Assembly (NCBI GenBank): GCA_963696545.1
Contig: CAVOKQ010000007.1
Location: 62,001-126,000 of the forward strand
Direction of reading: 5' to 3'
From: RPQJ01 sp963696545
GTDB lineage: Bacteria > Pseudomonadota > Gammaproteobacteria > Steroidobacterales > Steroidobacteraceae
Length of the DNA: 64,000 nt
The stretch's first letter is position 1, and every line of letters starts with the position of its first letter. Positions 16,346-24,443 of this stretch are shown one piece after another. The notes below the pieces were generated by a model that saw nothing but the letters and a program-made list of their open reading frames with translations, was not told the DNA's origin and made no database searches. A program made the position numbers and the translations under genes.

Positions 16346-17488
16346 ATGCAGGCAGAGATCGTCGAGCGCGTCGCGGATGTGCCTGCCGGGGCCTGGGACG
16401 CGCTCGACCCGTCCGGCAACCCGTTCGTCCGGCACGCGTTCCTCGAGGCGCTGGAGTCGTCGCACTGTGTCGGCGGCGAAACGGGCTGGATCCCCCGCCA
16501 CCTCGTGCTGCGCGACGATGCCGGGCGATTGGTCGGTGCGGTGCCGCAGTATCTCAAGCTGCACTCGTGGGGCGAGTTCATCTTCGACTGGAGCTGGGCA
16601 CAGTCGTACGCGCGCGCCGGGCTCGAGTACTACCCGAAGATGCTGTCCGCGGTCCCATTCACGCCAGTCACGGGTCCCCGGCTGCTGCTCGGCCCCGACG
16701 CCGATCCCGAACTGCGCCGCGCGCTCGCTCGCCTGCTGATCGAAGCAACCCGCGAGGCCGGTGCTTCTGGCGCGCACGTGAACTTCACGACCGACGCCGA
16801 CCAGTCCGCGCTCGAGCTGGAAGGTTTCCTCCGGCGCCACGACTGCCGCTTCCAGTGGCGCAATCGCGGCTACCGCGATTTCGACGACTTTCTCGACGGC
16901 TTCCGGTCCGACAAGCGCAAGAAGGCGCGTCGCGAACGCCGTCGCGTCGAGGAAGCCGGCGTGACATTCCGCACGCTGCAGGGCGCGGACATCGACGCCG
17001 CGCTGTGGCGGACGATCTTCGGCTTCTCGGAGCACACGTTCCTGCGCCACGGCAACGCGCATTACCTGAGCGCCGATTTCCTGGACATCGTCGCGCGCCG
17101 CATGCCTGAATCGATCATGGTCAAGCTCGCGGAAACGCACGGCACGCCGGTCGCGGCAGCGATCTTCTTCCAGGGCGGCGGCCGGCTGTACGGCCGCTAC
17201 TGGGGCGCGGCCGAGAACATCGACAGCCTGCATTTCGAGGCCTGCTACTACCAGGGCATCGAGTACTGCATCGAGCGCGGCATCGAGACGTTCGACCCGG
17301 GCACGCAGGGCGAGCACAAGCTCGCGCGCGGCTTCGAACCGACGCTCACCTGCTCTGCCCACTGGTTCGCGCACGGCGGCTTCGGCACCGCGATCGGACG
17401 CTACCTCGAGCGCGAACGGGAGGCCGTGGACGGCTATATCGCCGATGCGGCAGCACACCTGCCGTTCCAGCGCGGGACCCCGACGTGA
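16346..17488 (+). CDS. GNAT-fold N-acetyltransferase-like protein (DUF482/COG3146)
   Basis: A 380-residue protein of the COG3146 group, two tandem GNAT-like folds related to FemAB-type proteins. Typical segments are NPFVRHAFLEALESS, HSWGEFIFDWSWAQSYAR, FTPVTGPRLL and, near the end, FEACYYQGIEYCIERGI with GTQGEHKLARGFEP. The role is not established; some annotations suggest acyl transfer to peptidoglycan or other substrates. It occupies the place of cydDC between trxB and aat. The start of aat overlaps its stop, so the two are translated in sequence. Confidence 0.85.
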   Translation: MQAEIVERVADVPAGAWDALDPSGNPFVRHAFLEALESSHCVGGETGWIPRHLVLRDDAGRLVGAVPQYLKLHSWGEFIFDWSWAQSYARAGLEYYPKMLSAVPFTPVTGPRLLLGPDADPELRRALARLLIEATREAGASGAHVNFTTDADQSALELEGFLRRHDCRFQWRNRGYRDFDDFLDGFRSDKRKKARRERRRVEEAGVTFRTLQGADIDAALWRTIFGFSEHTFLRHGNAHYLSADFLDIVARRMPESIMVKLAETHGTPVAAAIFFQGGGRLYGRYWGAAENIDSLHFEACYYQGIEYCIERGIETFDPGTQGEHKLARGFEPTLTCSAHWFAHGGFGTAIGRYLEREREAVDGYIADAAAHLPFQRGTPT

Positions 17489-18177
17489 TCCCATGGCTCC
17501 CGCCAACCGCGCCGCCCGGCGCGTTCCCGCCAGTCAGCGAGGCACTGCAGGAACCGGACGGTTTGCTTTGCGCGGGCGGCGACCTTTCGCAGGCTCGTCT
17601 GCTGGAGGCTTACCGGCGCGGAATATTTCCCTGGTACTCCGAGGGGCAGCCGATCCTGTGGTGGTCGCCGGATCCACGCGCGGTGCTTTTTCCGGGCGAG
17701 TTCAGGCTGTCGCGCAGCCTGGCCAAGACCTGCCGCAACCGCGGGTTCGAAACGACCTTCGACCGCGCTTTCGCCGACGTGATGCGCTGCTGTGCCGACG
17801 CAGGCCTGCGACCGGAAGGCACGTGGATCTCGCCGGAGATGACGGCCGCGTACCTGGCCCTGCACTCGAGCGGCCATGCACACTCCGTGGAGGCGTGGCT
17901 CGACGGCAGGCTCGTCGGAGGCTTGTACGGCGTGGCACTCGGCCGCGTCTTTTTCGGCGAGTCGATGTTCAGCCTGGAGCGGGATGCCTCCAAAGTGGCG
18001 CTGAAGCAACTGGTGGACCGGGCCCTCGCCGAAGGTGTGGAGCTGATCGACTGCCAGGTCGCCAGCACCCACCTCGCGAGCCTTGGCGCCCGGGAAATTC
18101 CGCGCGCAGAGTTCGTCTCCCGCCTCGCCCGCGCCATCCCGGGCTTCGAGCCGGTTGTGGACTGGACGCAACGGTGA
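17485..18177 (+). CDS. aat: Leucyl/phenylalanyl-tRNA--protein transferase
   Basis: A 230-residue enzyme of normal length. Signatures include GLLCAGGDLSQARLLEAYRRGIFPWY (in part), WWSPDPRAVLFP, HSVEAWLDGRLVGGLYGVALG and FFGESMFS. Aat adds Leu or Phe to proteins with N-terminal Lys or Arg, creating an N-degron. The product is then recognised by ClpS and degraded by ClpAP, whose genes lie just downstream on the other strand. The GTG start overlaps the preceding gene by four bases. Neighbourhood and pathway agree. Confidence 0.96.
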   Translation: MIPWLPPTAPPGAFPPVSEALQEPDGLLCAGGDLSQARLLEAYRRGIFPWYSEGQPILWWSPDPRAVLFPGEFRLSRSLAKTCRNRGFETTFDRAFADVMRCCADAGLRPEGTWISPEMTAAYLALHSSGHAHSVEAWLDGRLVGGLYGVALGRVFFGESMFSLERDASKVALKQLVDRALAEGVELIDCQVASTHLASLGAREIPRAEFVSRLARAIPGFEPVVDWTQR

Positions 18178-18241
18178 ATTGCATTGCGGCAGGCCTTTAT
18201 GCAGAATTCGCGCGGCCCGCAGGGGCTCATCGCGAGGGCGC

Positions 18242-18460
18242 ATGGCGAAGGAAGACGCAATCCAGATGGAAGGCCGGGTGGTCGAAACCCTGCCGAACAC
18301 GACCTTTCGTGTCCAGCTGCAGAACGGCCACGTCGTCACCGCCCACATCTCGGGAAAGATGCGCAAGAACTACATCCGCATCCTCACCGGCGACGCGGTG
18401 ACGGTGGAAATGACCCCGTACGACCTGACGAAGGGTCGGATCGTCTACCGCGGCCGCTAG
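18242..18460 (+). CDS. infA: Translation initiation factor IF-1
   Basis: A 72-residue S1-like OB-fold protein, essentially a textbook IF-1: MAKEDAIQMEGRVVETLPN, FRVQLQNGHVVTAHISGKMR, KNYIRILTGDAVTVEMTPYDL and a closing KGRIVYRGR. It binds the A site of the 30S subunit during initiation. The ATG at 18242 is fixed by homology; the frame is open further upstream but is not conserved. It follows aat with a 64-base gap and converges with clpA with only four bases between stop codons, the same order as in Escherichia coli. Confidence 0.98.
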   Translation: MAKEDAIQMEGRVVETLPNTTFRVQLQNGHVVTAHISGKMRKNYIRILTGDAVTVEMTPYDLTKGRIVYRGR

Positions 18461-18464
18461 CGGC

Positions 18465-20735
18465 TCACTCGAGCAGCGCGGGCTCTTCCGCCGACCGCAC
18501 CTCGATACGGATCTCGTCGCTCGCGCCGACGCTCACGAACGCGTGGCCGCCTTTCTCGAGGCGCCCGAACAGCAGTTCCTCTGCCAGCGGCCGCTTGATG
18601 TGCTCCTGGATCACGCGGGCCATCGGCCGCGCGCCCATCTTCGGGTCGTAGCCGCGCTTCGCGATCCACTGCCGTGCATCGTCCTCGATGTGCAGCGCCA
18701 CGCCCTTCTGCTCGAGCTGCGCCTCGACTTCCAGGATCAGCTTGTCCACGACGCGCTGGATCGTCTGCTCGTCGAGCGGGCCGAACTGCACGATCGCATC
18801 GAGGCGGTTGCGGAACTCGGGCGCGAACAGCCGGCGCACCGCCTCCATGCCATCCGGCGCATTGTCCTGCGCGACGAATCCCATCGGCGACCGGCTCATC
18901 TCCGCGGCGCCCGCATTCGTCGTCATCACGATCACGACGTGGCGGAAGTCGGCCTTGCGGCCGTTGTTGTCGGTGAGCGTGCCGTGGTCCATCACCTGCA
19001 GCAGCAGGTTGAACACGTCCGGGTGCGCCTTCTCGACCTCGTCAAGCAGCAGCACGCAGTGCGGGTGCTTGGCGATCGCCTCGGTCAGGAGCCCGCCCTG
19101 GTCGAAGCCCACGTAGCCCGGGGGGGCACCGATCAGGCGCGAGACCGTGTGGCGCTCCATGTACTCGGACATGTCGAAACGGATCAGCTCCACGCCCAGC
19201 ACGAGCGCCAGCTGACGCGTGACTTCGGTCTTGCCGACGCCGGTCGGCCCGGCGAAGAGAAACGAGCCGACGGGCTTGCGCTGGTCGCCGAGTCCGGAGC
19301 GGGACATCTTGATCGCCGAAGAAAGGGTCTCGATCGCGCGATCCTGGCCGTAGATCACCAGCTTCAGGTTGCGTTCGAGGTTGCGCAGTACGTCACGGTC
19401 GCTCGAGGACACCGTCTTCGGCGGGATCCGGGCGATCCGTGCCACGACCTCCTCGATCTGGTCGACGGTGACGCTTTCCATGCGCTCGCCGGCCGGCTTC
19501 AGCCGCTGGCGTGCGCCCGCCTCGTCGATCACGTCGATGGCCTTGTCGGGCAGGTGCCGGTCGTTGATGTGCCGCGCCGAGAGCTCCGCCGCTGCCTTCA
19601 GCGCATCGTCCTCGTAGCGGATCCCGTGGTGTTCCTCGAACTTGCTGCGCAGGCCGCGCAGGATCTCGATCGTCTCGTCGACCGTGGGCTCGACGACGTC
19701 GATCTTCTGGAAGCGACGCGTCAGCGCGTGGTCCTTCTCGAAGATGCCGCGGTATTCCTGGTAGGTGGTCGAGCCGATGCAGCGCAGCTCACCGTTCGCG
19801 AGCGCCGGCTTGATCAGGTTCGAGGCGTCCATGACGCCGCCCGACGCGGCACCGGCGCCGATCACGGTGTGAATCTCGTCGATGAACAGGATCGCGCCCG
19901 GCTGCTTGCGCAGTTCGGACAGCACTGCCTTGAGCCGCTTCTCGAAGTCGCCGCGGTACTTGGTCCCGGCGATCAGCGAGCCGAGATCGAGCGAGTAGAC
20001 CGTGCTGCCGGTCAGCACCTCCGGGACGCTGCCCTCGACGATCAGCCGCGCCAGCCCCTCGACCAGCGCGGTCTTGCCGACGCCGGCTTCGCCGACGTAC
20101 AGCGGGTTGTTCTTGCGCCGGCGGCACAGGATCTCGACCGTGCGCTCGATCTCGAGCTTGCGCCCGATCAGCGGGTCGATCTTCCCGTCGCGGGCCAGCT
20201 GGTTCAGGTTCGTGGCGTACTTCTCCAGCGCCGACGACGACTCACCGTCGCCCTGCCCCTCGGACTGCGACGGCTCCTCGCCACGGGCCTCGCGCTCGTC
20301 ACCGGTCTTCGAGAGCCCATGCGAGATGTAGTTGACGACGTCGAGGCGCGACACGTCCTGCAGCGTCAACAGGTACGCCGCATGCGAGTGCTTCTCGCTG
20401 AAGATCGCCACCAGCACGTTCGCGACCGACACTTCCTTCTTGCCGCTCGACTGCACGTGGAACACCGCACGCTGCAGCACCCGCTGGAAACCGAGCGTCG
20501 GCTGCACCTCGCGGTCGTCGTCCTGCTTCAGCCGCGGCGTGGTCTGGTCGACGAATTCCTGCAGCTCCTTCTTGAGCCGCGCTGCATCGGCTCCGCAGCC
20601 ACGCAGGATCTCGTGCACCCTGGGCGTGTCGATGATCGCGAGCAGCAGGTGCTCGACGGTCATGAATTCGTGACGCGCTTCCCGCGCCGACTGGAAGGCC
20701 TCGTTCAGGCAGATCTCGAGTTCGCTGCTCAACAC
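18465..20735 (-). CDS. clpA: ATP-dependent Clp protease ATP-binding subunit ClpA
   Basis: A 756-residue double-ring AAA+ unfoldase. The N domain (residues 1-145) binds ClpS. The first ATPase has Walker A GEAGVGKTALVEGLA and Walker B ILFIDEIHTVIGAG; the second has GPTGVGKTEVTRQLA and VLLLDEVEKAHPDVFN. The ClpP-docking loop reads MGF in SPMGFVAQDN, where enteric ClpA has IGL. It feeds unfolded proteins to ClpP, which is encoded elsewhere. The start is a GTG five bases after the clpS stop codon. A charged linker rich in S and E (GEEPSQSEGQGDGESSS) separates the N domain from the motor. Confidence 0.97.
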   Translation of the reverse strand: MLSSELEICLNEAFQSAREARHEFMTVEHLLLAIIDTPRVHEILRGCGADAARLKKELQEFVDQTTPRLKQDDDREVQPTLGFQRVLQRAVFHVQSSGKKEVSVANVLVAIFSEKHSHAAYLLTLQDVSRLDVVNYISHGLSKTGDEREARGEEPSQSEGQGDGESSSALEKYATNLNQLARDGKIDPLIGRKLEIERTVEILCRRRKNNPLYVGEAGVGKTALVEGLARLIVEGSVPEVLTGSTVYSLDLGSLIAGTKYRGDFEKRLKAVLSELRKQPGAILFIDEIHTVIGAGAASGGVMDASNLIKPALANGELRCIGSTTYQEYRGIFEKDHALTRRFQKIDVVEPTVDETIEILRGLRSKFEEHHGIRYEDDALKAAAELSARHINDRHLPDKAIDVIDEAGARQRLKPAGERMESVTVDQIEEVVARIARIPPKTVSSSDRDVLRNLERNLKLVIYGQDRAIETLSSAIKMSRSGLGDQRKPVGSFLFAGPTGVGKTEVTRQLALVLGVELIRFDMSEYMERHTVSRLIGAPPGYVGFDQGGLLTEAIAKHPHCVLLLDEVEKAHPDVFNLLLQVMDHGTLTDNNGRKADFRHVVIVMTTNAGAAEMSRSPMGFVAQDNAPDGMEAVRRLFAPEFRNRLDAIVQFGPLDEQTIQRVVDKLILEVEAQLEQKGVALHIEDDARQWIAKRGYDPKMGARPMARVIQEHIKRPLAEELLFGRLEKGGHAFVSVGASDEIRIEVRSAEEPALLE

Positions 20736-20739
20736 TGCT

Positions 20740-21057
20740 TCATGCCTCTTCCATCGTGCACAGGAGTGGGTGCTGGTGCTGCCGGGCGTAGGTCGTGACC
20801 TGCGCCACCTTGGTCTCGGCGATCTCGTAGGTAAAGACGCCGCAGATGCCCTTGCCGCGCGTGTGCACCTCGAGCATCACGCGCGTCGCGGTGGTGCGGT
20901 CCATGCCGAAGATGTGCTCGAGGACGTCCACCACGAATTCCATCGGGGTGTAGTCGTCGTTCAGCAGCACGACCTGGTAGAGCGGCGGCCGCTTCACCTG
21001 CGGCCGCGCTTCCTCCACCACCAGACCGTGACCCTGCTGTGTGCGCTCTTCGCTCAT
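20740..21057 (-). CDS. clpS: ATP-dependent Clp protease adaptor ClpS
   Basis: A 105-residue adaptor. The core shows PPLYQVVLLNDDYTPMEFVV, VLEHIFGMDRTTATRVMLEVHTRGKGICGVFT (in part) and the closing AQVTTYARQHQHPLL. The NDDYTPMEFV segment and the later HTxGxG-type residues build the pocket for N-terminal Leu, Phe, Trp or Tyr. ClpS delivers N-degron proteins to ClpA, matching the aat gene nearby. A sigma70-type promoter is seen upstream at 21083-21111. clpA follows after four bases, so the two form an operon. Confidence 0.97.
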   Translation of the reverse strand: MSEERTQQGHGLVVEEARPQVKRPPLYQVVLLNDDYTPMEFVVDVLEHIFGMDRTTATRVMLEVHTRGKGICGVFTYEIAETKVAQVTTYARQHQHPLLCTMEEA

Positions 21058-21082
21058 GACGTCCGGACATTATCGCCATCCC

Positions 21083-21111
21083 TATATAGGGCCACGACCA
21101 GTCGCTGACAA
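21083..21111 (-). promoter_or_regulatory. Sigma70-type promoter of clpS-clpA
   Basis: On the minus strand, TTGTCA at 21111-21106 and TATATA at 21088-21083 are separated by exactly 17 bases. The -10 ends 26 bases before the clpS ATG. Both hexamers differ little from consensus. Confidence 0.7.
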
Positions 21112-21246
21112 GCGCCTCGCCCGCCGGCCGGGTAATGGTCGACGGATCCTATATTTGCGAGCTTGTCTTGAGACCGAGTCCCGCATGTCCGTATCATGCG
21201 ACGATCCTGGCGGCCCATCCGCCGGGCGGATGAGCACGCGCCCTCA

Positions 21247-22224
21247 ATGCAGTTGCCACAGAGCCTGTCTCGCCTCGCCTCGTTCCCCGAGGGCGCCCGG
21301 TCCGCTCGCTGGCTGCAATCTTTGCCGTTGTGGCTGTCGGTCGGCCTGGTGGTGCTGCTGGCCTGGCAACTCGTGCAGCTCGGCTGGACCGTCATGGGGG
21401 CCCGCAAGGCTCCCTCAGCCGCGACTCCAGCCGGCGAAATGGCCGCGGCAGCCCCTTCCGCCCTCGCGTTCGACCTGCCAGGCATCCTGAACGCCCACTT
21501 GTTCGGTGTCGCCGGCGTGGATGCCGGTGCGACCGACCCGAATGCCGTCGCTGCCACACAGATGCCGCTGGTGCTGGTCGGCACGATCGCCGAAGCCGAT
21601 CCCGCGCGCGGCTACGCCATCATCGGCGACAGCGCCGCCACGGCGAAGGTCTACGCGGTCGGCAAGACGATCACGGGCGGGACCAAGCTGCACTCCGTGT
21701 ACCCGGACCGCGCGATCCTCGACCGCGGGGGCAAGCTCGAGGCCCTGCTGCTGCCGAGGAAGTTCACCGGCACGGGCCTGACCCCGCCGTCGGCGCCACC
21801 GGCGGCCCAGTCCGACCCGCTGCTCGGCGACCGCCTGCGCGACCTTGCCGCACAGAACCCGGCCGCCATCACGGAAATCATCCGTCCGCAGCCGGTCTTC
21901 GCGAATGGCCAGCAACGCGGTTACCGGGTATATCCCGGCCGCAACCGCAGCCAGTTCACGAAACTGGGCCTGATGCCGGGAGACCTGGTCACGGCCATCA
22001 ACGGCACGCCGCTCGACGACGCCGCGCGGGGCATGGAGATACTGCAGACGATGAACGCCGCGACCGACGTGAACGTGACCGTGGAGCGTAACGGCCAGAC
22101 CACGCAGATCAACATCAACAACGCCCAGGTCGCCGCGGATGCGGCCGCTGCGGCGGCCATGCCCGAGGCGGTCCCGGTGAGCGAGATGCCGGCAGTTGCG
22201 CCGCGGCAGGATCTAACGGAGTGA
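21247..22224 (+). CDS. gspC: Type II secretion system protein GspC
   Basis: A 325-residue bitopic inner-membrane protein. One transmembrane helix (LPLWLSVGLVVLLAWQLVQLGW) lies at about residues 29-50. The periplasmic homology region follows (LFGVAGVDAG, MPLVLVGTIAEADPARGYAIIG), which contacts the GspD N0 domain. The C-terminus has a PDZ-like domain (FTKLGLMPGDLVTAINGTPLDDA). GspC links the inner-membrane platform to the secretin. The ATG at 21247 is chosen because the conserved region follows; a start 17 codons upstream is possible. The operon is divergent from clpS. Overlap with gspD is one base (TGATG). Confidence 0.9.
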   Translation: MQLPQSLSRLASFPEGARSARWLQSLPLWLSVGLVVLLAWQLVQLGWTVMGARKAPSAATPAGEMAAAAPSALAFDLPGILNAHLFGVAGVDAGATDPNAVAATQMPLVLVGTIAEADPARGYAIIGDSAATAKVYAVGKTITGGTKLHSVYPDRAILDRGGKLEALLLPRKFTGTGLTPPSAPPAAQSDPLLGDRLRDLAAQNPAAITEIIRPQPVFANGQQRGYRVYPGRNRSQFTKLGLMPGDLVTAINGTPLDDAARGMEILQTMNAATDVNVTVERNGQTTQININNAQVAADAAAAAAMPEAVPVSEMPAVAPRQDLTE

Positions 22225-24443
22225 TGATGAAACCGAAGTTGCTCGAACGCCTCGCCCTGACGGTCGCCGGTTGCGCGGCGATCGCCCTCCTCACGCTCGC
22301 CGTGCCGAGCGTGACGCTGGGGCAGGCGGGGGGCGGCATCACGCCGAACTACAAAGACGCGGACCTCTCGCAGATCATCGAGGCGGTCAGCGCCGTCACC
22401 GGCAAGAACTTCATCGTCGATCCGCGGGTGCGCGCGCAGGTGACGATGCTGTCTTCCACGCCGATGTCCCCCGACGCCTTCTACGAAGCGTTCCTGTCGA
22501 TCCTGCAGGTACACGGCTTCGTGGCCGTCCCGTCCGGCGACGTCGTCAAGATCATCCCGGATGCGAACGCCCGCCAGCTGCCCGCGAACGACCTGCCCTC
22601 GCGCGTGAGCTCGACGTCGGATGAGATCGTCACGCAGGTGATCGCGGTCAAGAACGTCAGCGCGGCACAGCTGGTGCCGATCCTGCGGCCGCTGATCCCG
22701 CAGTACGGCCACCTCGCCGCCTACCCGGCGTCGAACATGCTGATCATCTCGGACCGCGCGTCGAACGTCTCGCGGATGGCGCGCATCATCGAGCGCATCG
22801 ACCAGAGCGGCGACGAGGAGATCGACGTCATCCAGATGCAGCACGCGAGCGCCTCGGAGGTCGTGCGCATCGTGAACCAGCTGTATACGACTGCAGCCGC
22901 CGAGGGCGGCGGCATGCCGACCGTCAAGATGGTCGCGGATGACCGCACCAACAGCGTGCTGGTCAGCGGTGAGCGTGCGCAGCGGCTGAGGCTGAAGGCC
23001 CTGATCACGCACCTCGACACGCCGCTCGAGGCGGGCGGCGACACGCAGGTGCGCTACCTGCGCTACGCGGACGCCGAGAAGCTCGCGGCGAAGCTGCGCG
23101 AGCAGATCCAGGGCATCGTCGCCACGGTGACGCCGGGATCGGTCGGGCCGGGCGGAGCCCCGTCGGCCGCGGTCGCGGTCGCATCCTCGGCAAATGCCGA
23201 CAAGAGCGTGATGATCTGGGCCGAGCCGCAGACCAATGCGCTCGTGGTGACCGCACCGCCGAAGGTGATGCGCTCGGTGATGCAGATCGTGGACCGGCTC
23301 GACATCCGCCGCGCACAGGTGCTGCTCGAGGGCATCCTGGTCGAACTGTCGACCGACAAGTCTGCCGACCTCGGCATCAACTGGCTGATCGCGGACCGCG
23401 ACTCGGACGGCAACCTGCTGCCGGCCGGCGGTTTCGTCCAGCCGATCAACGGCACCGGCATCGGCGAAATCCTGCAGGGCATCCGTGACCCGTCCAGCAT
23501 CGCGGCGCTGCCGAGCGGACTCACGCTCGGCGTGGGCCAGATCGTGTCGAGCGGCCTCAGCTGGGCTGCGCTGATCCGCGCGCTGCAGGCCACGGGCAAC
23601 ACGAACATCATCGCCACGCCGTCGGTGATGACGCTCGACAACGAGGAGGCCGAGATCAAGGTCGCGAAGGAAGTGCCGATCCTGACGGGGTCATACACCA
23701 ACCAGGGCATCTCCGGCGCCCAGGGCCAGGTGAACCCGTTCCAGACGATCAGTCGCGAGGAAGTCGGCATCATCCTGAAGATCACGCCGCAGATAAACGA
23801 GGGCGGCTCGGTGGTGCTGAAGATCTCGCAGGAAGCCTCGAGCCTTGCGGCGAGTTCCGAGCAGGTGCTGGCGGCGCAGCAGGGCCTGATCATCAACAAC
23901 CGCACGGTCACCACGAAGGTGCTGGCCGAGGACGGCGGCATCATCGTGCTCGGCGGCCTGCTTTCGGACGAAGCCCGGGAGGAGCGTGCCCAGGTGCCGT
24001 TCCTCGGCTCGATCCCGCTGCTCGGCGAACTCTTCAAGACGCGCAGCGTCAACAAGACCAAGACGAACCTGCTGTTCTTCGTCAGGCCGCGCATCCTGCG
24101 CGACGGCGTGGACGCGGCCATCGAGACCAACGCGAAGTACAACTACATCCGCAAGCAGCAGGCCGAAGTGTTCGGCGGCAAGGTGCCGCTGATGCCGAAC
24201 GAGCGCCAGCCCGCGCTGCCGCCGCTCGAGCAGCTCGTGCCGTCCGACATCCTCAGGCAGGCCGAGCAGGTGGCGCCTGCGGGAACGACGCCCGCCGTGC
24301 GCACCCAGACGTCTCCGGGATACGTGGCCCCGAGCGTCGTCTCCCCCGTCGACCTGCCCGTGACGGCTGCGCCGCCGCCGGTAACGACGACGCCCTTCGG
24401 TACTCAGGTCACTGCGCCCCCGCCTGCGGGTACGAAGCCGTGA
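22224..24443 (+). CDS. gspD: Type II secretion system secretin GspD
   Basis: A 739-residue outer-membrane secretin with a signal peptide (LLTLAVPSVTLG). N0 begins ITPNYKDADLSQIIEAV, N1-N3 follow (VIAVKNVSAAQLVPILRPL, VIQMQHASASEVVRIVNQL, VRYLRYADAEKLAAKLREQ). The secretin core has EVGIILKITPQINEGGSVVL and VPFLGSIPLLGELFKTRSVN, with RPRILRDG at the end. The last 70 residues are proline-rich, without a clear S-domain cysteine pattern. Fifteen copies would form the outer-membrane gate. ATG at 22224 or 22227 is used, each behind ACGGAG. Confidence 0.95.
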   Translation: MMKPKLLERLALTVAGCAAIALLTLAVPSVTLGQAGGGITPNYKDADLSQIIEAVSAVTGKNFIVDPRVRAQVTMLSSTPMSPDAFYEAFLSILQVHGFVAVPSGDVVKIIPDANARQLPANDLPSRVSSTSDEIVTQVIAVKNVSAAQLVPILRPLIPQYGHLAAYPASNMLIISDRASNVSRMARIIERIDQSGDEEIDVIQMQHASASEVVRIVNQLYTTAAAEGGGMPTVKMVADDRTNSVLVSGERAQRLRLKALITHLDTPLEAGGDTQVRYLRYADAEKLAAKLREQIQGIVATVTPGSVGPGGAPSAAVAVASSANADKSVMIWAEPQTNALVVTAPPKVMRSVMQIVDRLDIRRAQVLLEGILVELSTDKSADLGINWLIADRDSDGNLLPAGGFVQPINGTGIGEILQGIRDPSSIAALPSGLTLGVGQIVSSGLSWAALIRALQATGNTNIIATPSVMTLDNEEAEIKVAKEVPILTGSYTNQGISGAQGQVNPFQTISREEVGIILKITPQINEGGSVVLKISQEASSLAASSEQVLAAQQGLIINNRTVTTKVLAEDGGIIVLGGLLSDEAREERAQVPFLGSIPLLGELFKTRSVNKTKTNLLFFVRPRILRDGVDAAIETNAKYNYIRKQQAEVFGGKVPLMPNERQPALPPLEQLVPSDILRQAEQVAPAGTTPAVRTQTSPGYVAPSVVSPVDLPVTAAPPPVTTTPFGTQVTAPPPAGTKP

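Noticed and set aside
18543..20798. A 751-codon plus-strand frame opposite clpA
   Set aside because: Shadow of clpA on the other strand; composition is Arg/Val/Leu/His-rich with no domain, and there is no ribosome-binding site.
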